A stretch of DNA of 64,000 bases. Source: Lunularia cruciata. Lineage: Eukaryota > Streptophyta > Marchantiopsida > Lunulariales > Lunulariaceae. The translations under genes were made by a program, and so were the position numbers. A model generated the notes under the pieces. That model was not told the origin of the DNA. It worked only from the letters and a program-made list of their open reading frames with translations, and did not search any database. Positions 47,800-59,095 of the stretch are shown here, one piece after another; within the stretch, counting starts at the first letter, position 1, and every line of letters begins with the position of its first letter. The stretch lies in assembly GCA_948567375.1 (NCBI GenBank), contig OX419760.1, positions 4,712,001 through 4,776,000 of the forward strand, given 5' to 3'.

Positions 47800-50165
47800 A
47801 ATCCCAGTAGGAGATTTTGAGCCACCTACTAGGAGCTTGATTGGTTCCAATGGGATTGAAGGCTTGACCTATACAAGTTTGCTTCACTTGCAAGGTACGA
47901 TATCTAATTGGGGTTGTAGGATTTTGGTTGATTCTGGAATTCCAAAGAATTGCATGTGTATGCAAGTAGCAAAGGAATTGGGTATTCCTATCAAGCCAGT
48001 GTTTGGAAGTAGTCTGATGATGGCGGATGGTAGAAAGGGTTCTGCATTCCGCACCTCGCATCCTATTACCTTCAAGATTGGGAAGGAGTATTTGGAGTGT
48101 ATGAAGTTTGTAATGGCACCTCTATACTATGATATCATTCAGGGTCTACTTTGGCTTGAACGTCATAAGGTTCAATTTGATTGGACCCGACGACAAATTC
48201 AAGTACAACACCAAGGTAGAAATTTCCGATTAGGTTGTCTGGCACCTCTGAGTAAGACGCCTAAGAATAGTCAATCCCAAGATGGGAAGTTTGTCAAAAA
48301 GGTAGCCATAGAGCGAATCTGGAAGGGAGATGAGTCCCAAGATGGGAAGTTTGCCAAGAAGGCAACCATGGAGCAAGCTTGGAAGAGAGATGAGTTCTTG
48401 GAAGGGAAGTTTGTTAATGAAGCGGTTATAGAGCAAGCTTTGGAGGAAGATAAGTCTGTATTTGCGGTGTGGGTCAAGCCAATTGCACAAGAACAATCTG
48501 AGGAGGGCCAAGAGCCTCATCAAGCAATGGTTGATCGGATAGTTCAGGAGTTTGCAGATTTGTTTCCGGATGATCTGCCAAAAGGATTACCCTCCGATCA
48601 AGGTATGCCCTTCAAGATTGAATTATTGCTAGGGAGTACTCCAGTGAGTAGACCAATCTATCGGCTCTAGCCAAAGGAGTTGGAGGAGTTGCAAACAACA
48701 CTTACAGAGTTGTTGGAGAAGAATTTCATATGACATAGTACCTTTCCTTGGGAAGCACCGGTACTATTTGTTCCAAAGAAGGATGGAGGACTTCGTTTCT
48801 GTATTGATTACCGTGGACTAAATAAGCAAACCGTGAAGAATGCATATCCCTTGCCTCAGATTGATGACCTGCTTGATCAATTAAGTGGAGCACGCTACTT
48901 TTCCAAGCTGGATCTTTGTAGTGGCTATTGGCAAATTCCTATTGAAGGAGAAGATGTGCAAAAGACTGCCTTTTGCACAAGGTATGGACATTTCGAGTGG
49001 AGAGTTCTACCTTTCGGACTCACTAATGCTCTAGCAATCTTCATGGATCAGATGCATTGGGTGTTGGAGGGACTATTGGATCTGTCCGTGGTAGTGTTCT
49101 TAGATGATATCTTAATCTATAGCAGGACAGAGGCAGAACACATGAATCATGTGCGAGAAGTCCTAAGACGACTACGACAGTGGAAATTTTATTGCAAGAA
49201 GTCAAAGTGTACTTTTTGGCAGAAGGAGGTTACCTTCTTGGGTCAAAAGATTTCATCAGAGGGGATCAAGATGGAAGAAGAGAAGATCAAGGCCATTACT
49301 AATTGGCCTACCCCAAAGGATGCCACCAAAGTACGAGCATTCAATGGATTGGCCAGTTTTTACCGATAGTTCATCCACTATTATGCTCACGTGGCTGCAC
49401 CATTGACTGACCTCTTGGGAAAGAACTTGAGCTTCCAATGGACCACCAAGCATGAAGAAGCATTCCAGAAGTTAAAGCATATGGTGTCTTCAAGACCCAT
49501 TCTTCAACCATATCATCCTCAACTACCTTGTGTGGTTGATTTCGATGCTTCTAACTTTGCAATTGGAGCTGTGTTGCAACAAGAATTCCCAGATGGACTA
49601 CATCCCATTGCCTTTGTGTCTCGCCGACTAAATACAGCCAAAAGAAATTACTCTGCTTGAGATTGGGAACAACTTGCAATGGTATATGCCACCAAGGTAT
49701 GGAGGCATTATCTCTTGGGGAAACAAGTGATCATGCGAACTGATCACAAGCCATAGTTGCAGACCTTACACCTAAAGCACATGAAGAGTCGACATCATCG
49801 ATGGGAAGAGAAACTCCAATTGTTCGACATCAAACTCAAGTACAAACCAGGTTGGTTCCATGTCATCCCTGATGCTCTATCACGACAACTTGATTTGAAG
49901 TCTCTTCCTCTCATCGCGGCAGCAATTACGATAGTGTCAATTGATCCCAAGATCCATAACGAGTTTCGGTTAGCTCTACAGCAAGATCCCTTCTTCCAAA
50001 TGGTACATGGTTGGCTAACAACAGGTGACAAGGAGTACAACACCTTCTCCTTCAAGGAAGGCCTTCTATTCCATGCGGACCGGATCTATGTTCCAGCCAA
50101 TGGTGATCTTTGACTTGTGCGCCTTCAAGAAGCCCATGATTTACCCATTGCTGGTCACTTGGGTG
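47800..50165 (+). pseudogene. Pol of E2: protease, RT and RNase H
   Basis: It is in a different frame from gag. The protease region has ILVDSGIPKNCM (the D-S-G site). A linker with three 20-residue repeats follows, then RT with LRFCIDYRGLN, SKLDLCSGYWQIPI and the intact catalytic VVFLDDILIYS. RNase H follows with VVDFDASNFAIGAVLQQ, HPIAFVSRRL and RTDHKP, ending at the H-x-x-x-DALSR motif (VIPDALSRQ). In-frame stops lie at 48668, 48731, 49367, 49658, about 49754 and 50111. The element shows a normal active site but broken frames. Confidence 0.88.
48275..48454 (+). repeat. Three 60-bp units in E2 protease-RT linker
   Basis: Three in-frame copies encode the pattern SQDGKF(V/A)KKxxxExxWKxDE at exact 60-bp spacing. 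Such coding repeats are unusual at this place in pol. Confidence 0.8.
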
Positions 50166-51162
50166 TGGACAAGACCTTGGGTCCCTCCAACGTCAATGGT
50201 AGTGCCCACACATGACCCGAGATGTTCAAGAATTTGTTCAATTGTGTGAGAGCTGCCAACGTAACAAGGCCAGCAACTAGAAGCCGGGTGGACTCCTTCA
50301 ACCGCTTGCCATTCCATTAGCTCGTTGGGAGCATGTGAGTTTGGATCTCATCACATCCTTGCCAAAGACAAAACAAGGACACACCGCCATCATGGTGTTT
50401 GTAGATAAGCTTAGTAAGCAAATCCACTTGGCACCAACCTGTGATACCGTGGATGCTCCAACCTTAGCGCAAATCTACTTCGACCATGTCTTCAAGCATC
50501 ATGGAATGTCACATGTACTCATCTCCGACCGTGATTCTTGCTTTACCGGGAAGTTTTGGCAAGCACTCTTTCAGATACTCGGCACCAAGCTTGCTTTGTC
50601 CACTGCCTATCATCCTCAAACTGATGGACAAACCAAACATGCAAATCGTGTATTGGAGGATATGTTGTGTGCCTTTGTCAATGTCTCCCATACCAATTGG
50701 GATGAATGTCTTGCTGCTGCAGAATTTGCCTACAACAATTCCAAACAGGAAAGCACCAGATTCTCTCCTTTCTTTCTCAATTTTGGCCAAGATCCGCTTG
50801 TTCCAGATTCTCTTCTTGCTCTCCCTCCATCTCAGGTTCCTCATACTTCCACATTCTTGACCACTATATCCCAATCTCTCCAACAAGCCAAGTCTCACCT
50901 CCTTGTTGCTCAGAATCGCCAAAAACAATATGCGGACCACCATCGTCGTGATCTCACCTTTGAAGTTGGTGATAAAGTCATGCTATCCTCTAGTAACCTC
51001 CCTCTCCCACTTGATACACAAGTTCGGAAACTTGCCCCTAATTGGATAGGACCCTTTGATATCACCCAAATTGTCTCTCTTGTTGCTTATTGTCTTGCCT
51101 TGCCTTGTCACATGCGTATCCATCTTGTCTTTCATGTTTCCAAGTTGAATTTTTGTTCCTAA
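50166..51162 (+). pseudogene. Integrase of E2
   Basis: After a frameshift near 50170-50210 the frame carries the end of the zinc domain (CESCQRNKASN then a TAG), KPGGLLQPL, the core start WEHVSLDLITSLPKTKQG, VFVDKLSKQIHLAP, the second catalytic region LISDRDSCFTGKFW and the third in STAYHPQTDGQ. The C-terminal DKVMLSS and LAPNWIGPFDI follow, then a stop at 51160 after HVSKLNF. The family call is firm from these motifs. Confidence 0.88.
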
Positions 51163-51196
51163 TCCCTCTTCCTTTTTCTCTCGAGTCCAACCTCCT

Positions 51197-51427
51197 CCTC
51201 TTCCTATCCCTATCAATGATCATGAGGAGTACAAATTTGATCTTATCCTTGCGTGTCGCCAAATTCAACGAGGCCGTCGCCAACATACGGAGTACAAGGT
51301 CCTCTGGAAAGGGTATCCCCTTCATGATGCCACCTGGGAACCTCTTTCTCACCTCCAAAATGCACATACAGCCATCCAGGAATTTGAAGCTTCATTGGCA
51401 ACGAGGACGTCACCAACTAGCGGGGGA
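51197..51427 (+). pseudogene. Chromodomain of E2 integrase
   Basis: In another frame, right after the integrase tail, the reading is INDHEEYKFDLILACRQIQ followed by RRQHTEYKVLWKGYPLHDAT and WEPLSHLQNA. The aromatic positions of a chromodomain (Y-x-V-x-W-K-G-Y and W-E-P) are present. In known chromoviruses this domain guides insertion to marked chromatin. It is separated from integrase by a frameshift and stop. Confidence 0.88.
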
Positions 51428-51430
51428 ATA

Positions 51431-51856
51431 TGTAACAATATGGAGTTTAGCAATGAAGTTAGTCGGGCTCACAAAGAAGCACATAAGACAAATTAGCCTA
51501 GAATATTCTGGAAGTATCTAGGAAGCTTCTTGGGAAGCTTCCCGGTTAGCTTAGCTTGCACCTTAAGTAAGTAGCTTCTAGAAGGAAGCTTCTAGAAGCT
51601 TCCAACTAGCTTAGCTTGCACGCCAAGTAGGTGGCTTCTAGAAGAAAGCTTCTTGAGAAGCTTCCTAGTTAACTTGGTTTGCACTTTAAGAAAGCGGCTT
51701 GAGGAAGCTTCTTGAGAAGCTTCTCAAGAGCCTTGTATGCTACCTATAAATACCAAAGCCAAAGCTCATGCTAGGCATTTGGAGTTTTCTCTCATTCAAG
51801 TGTCCCAAAGTGAGTTTCCATTCTCCTATTTCTCTCCTCAGATTCGGTCTTTTACA
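51431..51856 (+). repeat. 3' LTR of E2
   Basis: It follows the purine-rich GCGGGGGAATA, the likely polypurine tract, and matches the 5' LTR base for base apart from about 14 differences, mostly transitions. Confidence 0.93.
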
Positions 51857-51861
51857 GTTCA

Positions 51862-52158
51862 AGTAGAGCAAGCCCAAAGGAACCAAAAGGAGAGCTATGA
51901 TAAGAGGCAAGGCAAGAAGAAGGTGATTGGGTAATGTTATTTGATTCTATTTGATTCAAGAGAGTGCAAAAGAAGTTCTTGCCTAAGTACTTTGGACCTT
52001 TCATAATGGGGAAGGTGTAGGGCAATTAAACCTATGATCTCAAGGGGTTAGGAGGAAGACACTTTGATAGTATTAACCATGATAAGTTGAAGATGTATCA
52101 TAGAAGGTAGAGAGACCTTCACTTTGAGAACAAAGTGAAAAGTTAGTCCGGGGGTAAA
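51862..52158 (+). pseudogene. E0 integrase C-terminus, right piece
   Basis: It resumes E0 after E2, with text equivalent to E1 44680-44991: EQAQRNQKESYDKRQGKKKV, then a deletion and broken frames, LKMYHRR and a purine-rich GGGGGTAAA before the LTR. Confidence 0.85.
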
Positions 52159-52843
52159 TGCAACATGCATTTGTGCATGTGTGTGATATTGTGATATTTA
52201 GTTTGGTATTACAAGTACTTGAGAGATATTATTTATATAGAGATAAAAGATGGTTTTACCTTAGTCATGATTAGCTAAAGTTAGTCATAGCTAAGATCAA
52301 GGGGATCTTAATTTAGAGGACGTAGAAAACATGAGCACCACTATTTTGGATCATAATATATTGACTTGGTATTATTTTTAGGTGTTTGGCTTTGAGGAAG
52401 GAGTCAAGAGCTCTTGGATCCACAAGCCTTTTTGTTTTAGATTCTTCTATAGTCCAAAGATAGCCCATATGAAGGAATCTTTGACTTAGTGGTTGGGTCA
52501 AGATAAGACCATATGCTTAGGAGAATATTCTCATGAGTATGAATATTCTTTTAGCTTTTTTAATTTATCTGACTTTTAGCCTAGTAACTTGAGTTATTTT
52601 GGTAATTAGTAACTTTGGTGCATAATTATTTCACAAGTATATAAACTAAGGATGAGGAGGTACTCATCATCTTTTTATTTGTAACTATCTCTCTCATTGA
52701 GTTCTCTAGTGAGCAATGGCTTGAGTCTTGGAGTGATAGCCTTGGAGGAGTACAGGGGAGTTGAGGTTCTTTGCCTTCTTAGTCCATGGTGCGCTACCAT
52801 AATAGCCATCAAAGGTTCATCTTGAGAAACATGCCAGCTAACA
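52159..52843 (+). repeat. 3' LTR of old element E0
   Basis: It starts TGCAACATGCATTTGTGCAT and ends GCCAGCTAACA, matching the E1 LTRs along its whole length but visibly more diverged. This supports E0 as an older insertion of the same family. No E0 5' LTR is present in the window. Confidence 0.88.
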
Positions 52844-54844
52844 TTCCACACTCCTTGGTAGTTCTATCTCAAACATTGGAAGATTTCCACCATGGGGTTA
52901 ACTCTTGATACTAAACCACCTCTTGCAATAGTACCTCTAGTTGTAGTAGCATTATCTCCAAAAGATCCACCAATGCTACTAGAGCTAAAACTCGTGGGTA
53001 CAACCGATCTACCCTTAAAAACCAAGCCTAAAGTGATGGAGACATAGTTCAGAGACCAAAAGTATCTCCATAGCTCAATCTCCTCCAAATAAGCTCTCCT
53101 TAACTCATGGTAGTCGTCCATTGGTGGACCTTCCAAGTGGTAAAACAACCCCTTCAATGCCATGAAGAGTGTGAACAAAGTCAAGTTTCACATCTACTAT
53201 AGATTACACCAACTATCAAACTCCTAGATGAAGTCATCCAACTCAATGGTACACTGTACTTGAGTAACACCTAGGGCCTTTGGAGGCTCCATAAAGCTCA
53301 TCCATGTCCCACAACAACAATGCGGACATACCAAGTGCGCTCTCAACTAAATCTACTTCTATGTCAAACTCCAACTCAGAGTCAATCTCTTCCCTCATTG
53401 GGACTTGAGATACATGCTCATATCAAGTGTTACTTCAAGTAAACCCACTATGTATTGCAATGCTATCTCATCTAGAATCTCCAAAAAAATATGTCGTGAC
53501 AAAGTAACCAGAAACTACAACCCGCAATTGAAATCACCACAAGTACTCCACCAAGTGCCAACTCCACTAAGTGACGATATACCACCCAAACATCACCCAC
53601 TAATGTGGCTCTAACTATGACAACTATACTAGGAGGAAGTGCAACCTATAACCTGCCATCACAACATGCTTTCTCACGGTCTACAGGTCATCACTTCTTG
53701 CCTCACCAAAGAGAAACATAAGTACCCTAATTGGTCATAACTCTAGCCTCATTGCCAAGAGCACACCAAAGCATCAATGCTTTAAAGTCACCTCACACAA
53801 ACATGGTGCACAAAAAGGAAGCAAAGAATGAAAGGAGTCCAATCACAAGAAATCTAAACAAAAACCTTCCATCTCATAAATCAACACTGGATTGACTCTA
53901 CCACCATTTGGAATTTGATATAATATGAGTTATTTAGTTCCTTAACTACTAGGATCACCAAGAATAGTATCAAATTGTCTCTCCTAACCAAAACTACAAG
54001 TGAATTGATAAAAATGGAAAAATCACTAGGACAACAAGTGAGGGTGTTGCAGTTGGCTAGGGCACTTGTTTAGGACCCCAAAGATCTAGGGGTCAAACTC
54101 TATTGCACATAATCTAGCAAGGTATGCAGATTTTGCTAAAAAATGACCAAAATCTACTCTAAACTAGTTAACCTCACACCAACAAGCTAGCCTTTGTAGC
54201 CTCTCATAGCACACAGCCCTATGCCTCTAAATGCCAAAATTCAGCTTAATGAAGCTTTTCTTCTTGCCACTTTGAATCCGCTCCAAATCTAGTGAAACTT
54301 CTCCAAATCTGGCCAAGCTCCTCTTGAGCCAAAATCTTCCACTTTGAACCTTCTCTAAATCTGGCAAAACTCTTCCAAATCTGGCCAAAATCTAATATAA
54401 AATCCAGCAAAAATGTGACATTAAATTTGACATAAATCCCTAAAGTTGATTGATCACCAAATCCTCTGCTAACTCTACATTTGAGCCAAATTAAACAGAT
54501 GGAGTTCTCCAAATCACAAATTCACAAGGATTCCAAACTCCACCTTCAATTTCACATTTTGAGCTCAAATCACACCAAATTGATCTTGCTTTCACCTCTT
54601 AAGCTCAAAATCACAACTATTGCTTGAAAATTACTTCTCTTTGCTCAAAAGTTGGCCAACACTTCCGCACATTGTCTGCCTCACTACCAAATCTACATCA
54701 ATTTAAAGACCTTCTACACATGATCACTCTTAGTGATCTGGATCATGATCGAGCTACCAACAATCAGCAAGGCTTGGAGATATCACCAACACCTTCAGTC
54801 CCTATATCAAATTTCCCCTTGACCTCACTTCTCTGATGTAATCT
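52844..54844. other. Repeat-derived DNA, no gene recognised
   Basis: A 106-codon minus frame at 52864-53184 (with GPPMDDYHELRRAYLEEIEL) is the longest. I do not recognise it, and no other coding feature supports it. The block is similar in style to the TE interiors at 32-34 kb and ends in a repeat shared with 32830-33270. Confidence 0.4.
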
Positions 54845-55290
54845 GTTTATTTACACAACTCAAATCACACTCAATCAAATCACTACTTGGTCTATCACTC
54901 CATAATCTGCCAACAATTGAGCACTTATCACAATCAAACCACACCCACTCTAGCTAAGAGAATCCTAATGATGCTTGTTGGCCTCTATCCACCATAGCCA
55001 AGAACTCAAAGGCTCAATATCAGAGAAGTGAACTCTCTAGAGCTGCACTTCAAAAGTATACCCCCTAGTCTCCAACCCTAACGGCCCCGATGATGGCACA
55101 TCCAATGGTGCTAATTGACAATGTGCCACACCATGTAGTCAATATCCCAAACACAAATTCCAACCGTCAACAAGGAGTTTGTGAGTAACTACCAAAATAC
55201 TTTTGACTACTAACACTACTACTCCATAGTCCAAGCAAGTTAGGTGTGATGCTACAAATGATGTGACACTCATCATGGAGTGTACGAGGA
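54845..55290. repeat. Second copy of the 435-bp repeat (partner 32830-33270)
   Basis: TCAAATCACTACTTGGTCTA, CCACACCCACTCTAGCTAAG, GGCCTCTATCCACCATAGCC, GTGAACTCTCTAGAG and GAGTAACTACCAAAATAC follow the same order and orientation as in 32830-33270. The flanks do not match the 105-bp repeats there. Confidence 0.75.
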
Positions 55291-56279
55291 CACCTATAAG
55301 AGTGGACAAGGAAAACTAGTCTCAAATAACCCCAAAATACAATAGGCCTAAGATGTTAACCGCTCTCATAACTCAATCTGTATCTCAGGGTGCTCAATGA
55401 AGGGATAGACAAAGCATGTTTAATCCCAAGTATCAACAATCTTGATGTGGTCACTTGCCTCACATGAACATCCCAAGTGGTCCAATCAGAGTCCTTGTAT
55501 ATCTTTCCCACATGAGTCTTTATCCCTTGCAAGGCAGAGAGTAGATGACACCTTGGGCATTTTGTATCCCATGCCACTTTGGACTATTGGAGAAGTGAAG
55601 CCACAACTAGTACAAGAATAATGATAGTGACATCCTATTGCTCTCCATAGCTCCCCATTGAATTTGAAATTGAAATTGAAATTGAAAAACCACAATTGAC
55701 CACACTTACATCCTACCTCACATGAGTGTATGCTTATTCTCAACCCTACAAAACTATAAATTCTCATTATTTTCAATTTATATCTCTATAAATTTCAAAC
55801 TAAGTTCTTGTAGAACTAGAATATGAAAATTATGAGAATAAAATTGAAAAATCCAAACCAATCACTCTCCTCACTAAGTTGTCACTCCAAACCCTAAAAG
55901 ATCTAAATATCTTCATATCTTTCTACTAGATTCTCCACAGCGTTCAATTTAGAATTGAATTGAAATTGAAAAGTAAAAGGAAATTTTTTTTGGTTTATGT
56001 GATACAAGCTCATGTGCTCTTTGGGATTTGTTCTCACTCTCTCTTCTATCCCCTCTCCCTTGAATGCTTCTATATAGAACCAAATACTTCTAGTCTATGC
56101 ACTAATGGAGTCTTCCTAGCCGTAAATGATCTATGTAAGTATGCTAGTGCATAAATCAAGCATAGTACAACCTTAACAACAAGATCAAGCCTAAGTTTAA
56201 CTTGATTTACTCAAGCCTAAGTTTATCTCTCTAATCCAAGCCTATTCCTCTTACTCTTTTGATGGTGTCTTTGTTATGC
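55291..56279. other. Repeat-derived DNA, no gene
   Basis: There is no recognisable coding frame. A short microsatellite of about four TTGAAA units lies at 55660-55690. The block leads into the RT remnant. Confidence 0.45.
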
Positions 56280-58565
56280 TAGAAGGAGACATGTGGAGCA
56301 TAGAGAGGTGATTGCTAGATTTCATTGTAAGGGATTGGGATGCCTTACAAGAAGAGTCTATTTAGGGTTCCACATTTTAGGAGACAGGTTCTACTACATG
56401 ATACCATAGTAGGAGAGTTTAGTAGAGCAGCACAAGTGCTATAGCTTTTGTCTATGGCTACTCTCATTGATGAGACTATATCTTCCCTATGCTCACTCCA
56501 TCTTATAGCAGGAGAAGGAGTACCATTAGAGGTCTTAAGCTATCATCATGAGTAGCTTTTATGTCTTGATAGATCACTTTTTACACAAGTATTTTGCATT
56601 ACTCCTCACCTCTCCTCAAGAGGTTTGTTAAAGATGGTATATGAGCATCTTAGAGATTGCTTTTAAGCAAATTATACTTCTAGTGGATTGATCAAGTTGT
56701 TTCAAGTGAATGTAGTAGTAGCAAGGAGAGATATTCCTTTTTCAATTAGTTAGGTGTTAGGTGTTAGTCAACTTATAGTGATGGAGAAGGACAAAAGGGG
56801 AAATAGACCAATTGGAGACCTTTTTGTGCTTGGTTAGCTACAACATTGTCCTTCAGCAAGGTTTTTGCTTTTGATAGCACCTTAATCCACATCAATTTGG
56901 AGTAGCTACTCTTAGAGGTTGTGAGGCTATATCTCTAAGCATTATGTACTCTTAGATATCCATCCATAGTGGATTGTCCTACAAATAGATGTTAAGAATT
57001 CTTTTAATAGCATCTCCTAGGCATTCATATTTAGAGAGCTTAGGGAGGCTAGTGGATCCTTGGCAAGTCTTATTCCTTTTGTGCAATCATTCTATAGCTC
57101 TACTGCTTCCCTTTCCTACAAGCATGGTTGGTTATAAGAAGGAGTCACCATTCTAGAGTCAATTGTTGGTACATGACAAGGAGATCTTATAAGGAGACAT
57201 TTCTTTGTCATGGCTCACTTTAAATCTCTCTTATCTACTATTTTGGCCATATTAGGTTGGAATTTCCCTCCTTGGTAATGATACACATGGACCCCATAGA
57301 TTAGATTAAGCATGCCTTTGATCACTTGACTATCAAGCTACATCTTGGGCTTTAGAGTCAAGGTGTCAAAGTGCAAAGCAAGGTCTCCTTCATATATCTC
57401 TCCCAACCTTGAGCTTCCAAAGGAGTGTATCACATCTACATATGGGCTATGTATTCTTGGAGTGCTGGTAGGATCTGAGGATCTTGTCACATGCTTCTTC
57501 AATACTGCACTTGGAAAGGATATTGTCCATATGGATAACCGTCCTCTATTAGTAGATCCGCATGTGGCATTTGATATACTATCCTCTAACATTGCCCATT
57601 GATTGACTTACCTTCTCCACACAATTCCTCCTTCATTGACCTTCTTGTCACATCTGAGAGCTTTTGATAGGAGGATAATGGGAGTCTTTGGTGATATCAT
57701 CAGAACAAGGACATTAGAGTTTTGACAAGGGATTTGTTACATAGACAAACATCTCTACCAATCTGATGTGGAGAGGTGGGCCTATTATCTAGGGAGGAGA
57801 TGACACCTATAGAATTTTTGGGTACTTGGGTTCTCTTGGCACCCCTTCTTTCCTCTTGTTTTGTTGTTGTTGATAGGCCAAATTTGGAGATATACATGAC
57901 CAAGGTGGAGGAGGGATTCTTTTCTCTCTTGGTGTTATTGCGGCAGATAAGAGATGTTCTATTTGCATGGGCACAGACCTTCCATCATTTGCTTCACTAT
58001 CATCAGATTCAACTAGAGGTTTGCAGTCTTCCTTGATGGACCAAAAATGTCAACATACGCTACATTCTCTCTTAGTTGACTCATCCCTTCCTCAGGCCAC
58101 TAGAGCACATCTTTGCTCTTGCTCCGGCAAGGATCTAGGCTCTTGAATCCTAGCTCGACCATGCATAAGGGCATTCCAACTTGCACCAACTACCTTCTCT
58201 ACAACAATGAGGTTCAGCCCAGGTTTGGTCCACTCGTATGCATCTTCATTATTCACTTGTGAGTGTGGTTCCACACTACATGTAACATGGGTCCATATGA
58301 CATGTTTTTTGTTTGGAGGACAAAGGATAGCTGCCCATGATGCCATTAGGGGATAAGAGTATTTGCTTTGGCACAAGAGTGGTTACCTTGCTTGGAGTGA
58401 TTACTCATCCGCCTAGATGGGCAGCAAGCATAGCAACAACACGCAAGGTCTCCAAGTATAGGGGTATGAAGCAAGGGTTTAGGGTCACCTCTTTGTTCCT
58501 CTAGCCTTGGAGTTATATGGAGCAATGGACACAACGTTTGACACATTTGCTAAGGAGTGCACAAG
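56280..58565 (+). pseudogene. Non-LTR-like reverse transcriptase remnant
   Basis: Read through stops, the + strand shows a helical N-terminal part (GEFSRAAQVL, HLIAGEGVPLEVLS), ARRDIPFSIS, KDKRGNRPIGD (RT start), QIDVKNSFNSIS (palm motif A, with Asp), REASGSLASLIPFVQSFY, EGVTILESIVGT-QGD (the G-x-x-QGD block), and LLGNDTH where the catalytic Asp pair is expected, here Asn-Asp. The C-terminal part has FDRRIMGVFGDIIRT, AYYLGRRDDT and GYLGSLGTP. I recall this arrangement from plant LINE-like RT proteins. There is no protease or integrase. A second, inverted copy is at 30140-31724. Confidence 0.65.
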
Positions 58566-58983
58566 AGTTTAGGGTTTAGGGGTACCACTCCCACTCTCAT
58601 AATTGTAGCATACTTTAGGTAGTATGTGTATATTGTTTCATGGAGAGCATTGCACTCTCATTCTTATATTGTTTCACCTAGAGCATTGCACTCTCACTCT
58701 CATACTTTGTAATATACTTTAGGGAAAGTGCGTCTATTCTTTTACATAGAGCCGGGGCCGGTGCAATCCATAGGCAAGTAATTACGGTAGGTAGGTGATG
58801 TTCCTTTAGTGTGTAAGTTTGTAAACCTTACAACTTACATTGCTCATAGCTCAAATATCATAGGTGCAATAGTGAAAATTTAGGGTGGAAGGTCTCTTCA
58901 TTGTGATTGTGGTCTTCTCATCTCCCGGCTTGAGGTGGGGCAGATTAGGTGCGGTAGTGCATATTTCTCATATAGACTCTATT

Positions 58984-59095
58984 GGGGCTTAGCCCCATGT
59001 TACCCTTTTTTTTCTCTCCCTTTGTACGACTTGATGGGGTCTTCCCATCCTTCGTTTTTCCTACGCGGTCGCCTTTTCTCTCCAGGTTTGCTAAA
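58984..59095 (+). repeat. Dispersed GGGGCTTAGCCCC module downstream of RT remnant
   Basis: It reads TTGGGGCTTAGCCCCATGTT, a pyrimidine run, TTGATGGGGTCTTCCCATCC and CCTACGCGGTCGCC, nearly identical to 986-1110. It lies about 420 bp after the last RT-like coding text. The bases just before it (GGTGCGGTAGTGCATAT) also resemble those before the inverted copy at 30 kb, supporting a shared element 3' end. Confidence 0.75.

Larger units (their letters stand above)
46208..51856 (+). mobile_element. Ty3/gypsy chromovirus-type retrotransposon E2, full length
   Basis: 426-bp LTRs (46208-46633 and 51431-51856) with TG...CA ends, a tRNA-Met primer site, gag, and pol in gypsy order ending with a chromodomain define a chromovirus-type element. 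A perfect GTTCA duplication flanks it. By eye the LTRs differ at about 14 places. It is inserted in E0 integrase, independently of E1. Stops and frameshifts in gag and pol show that it is dead. Confidence 0.93.
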
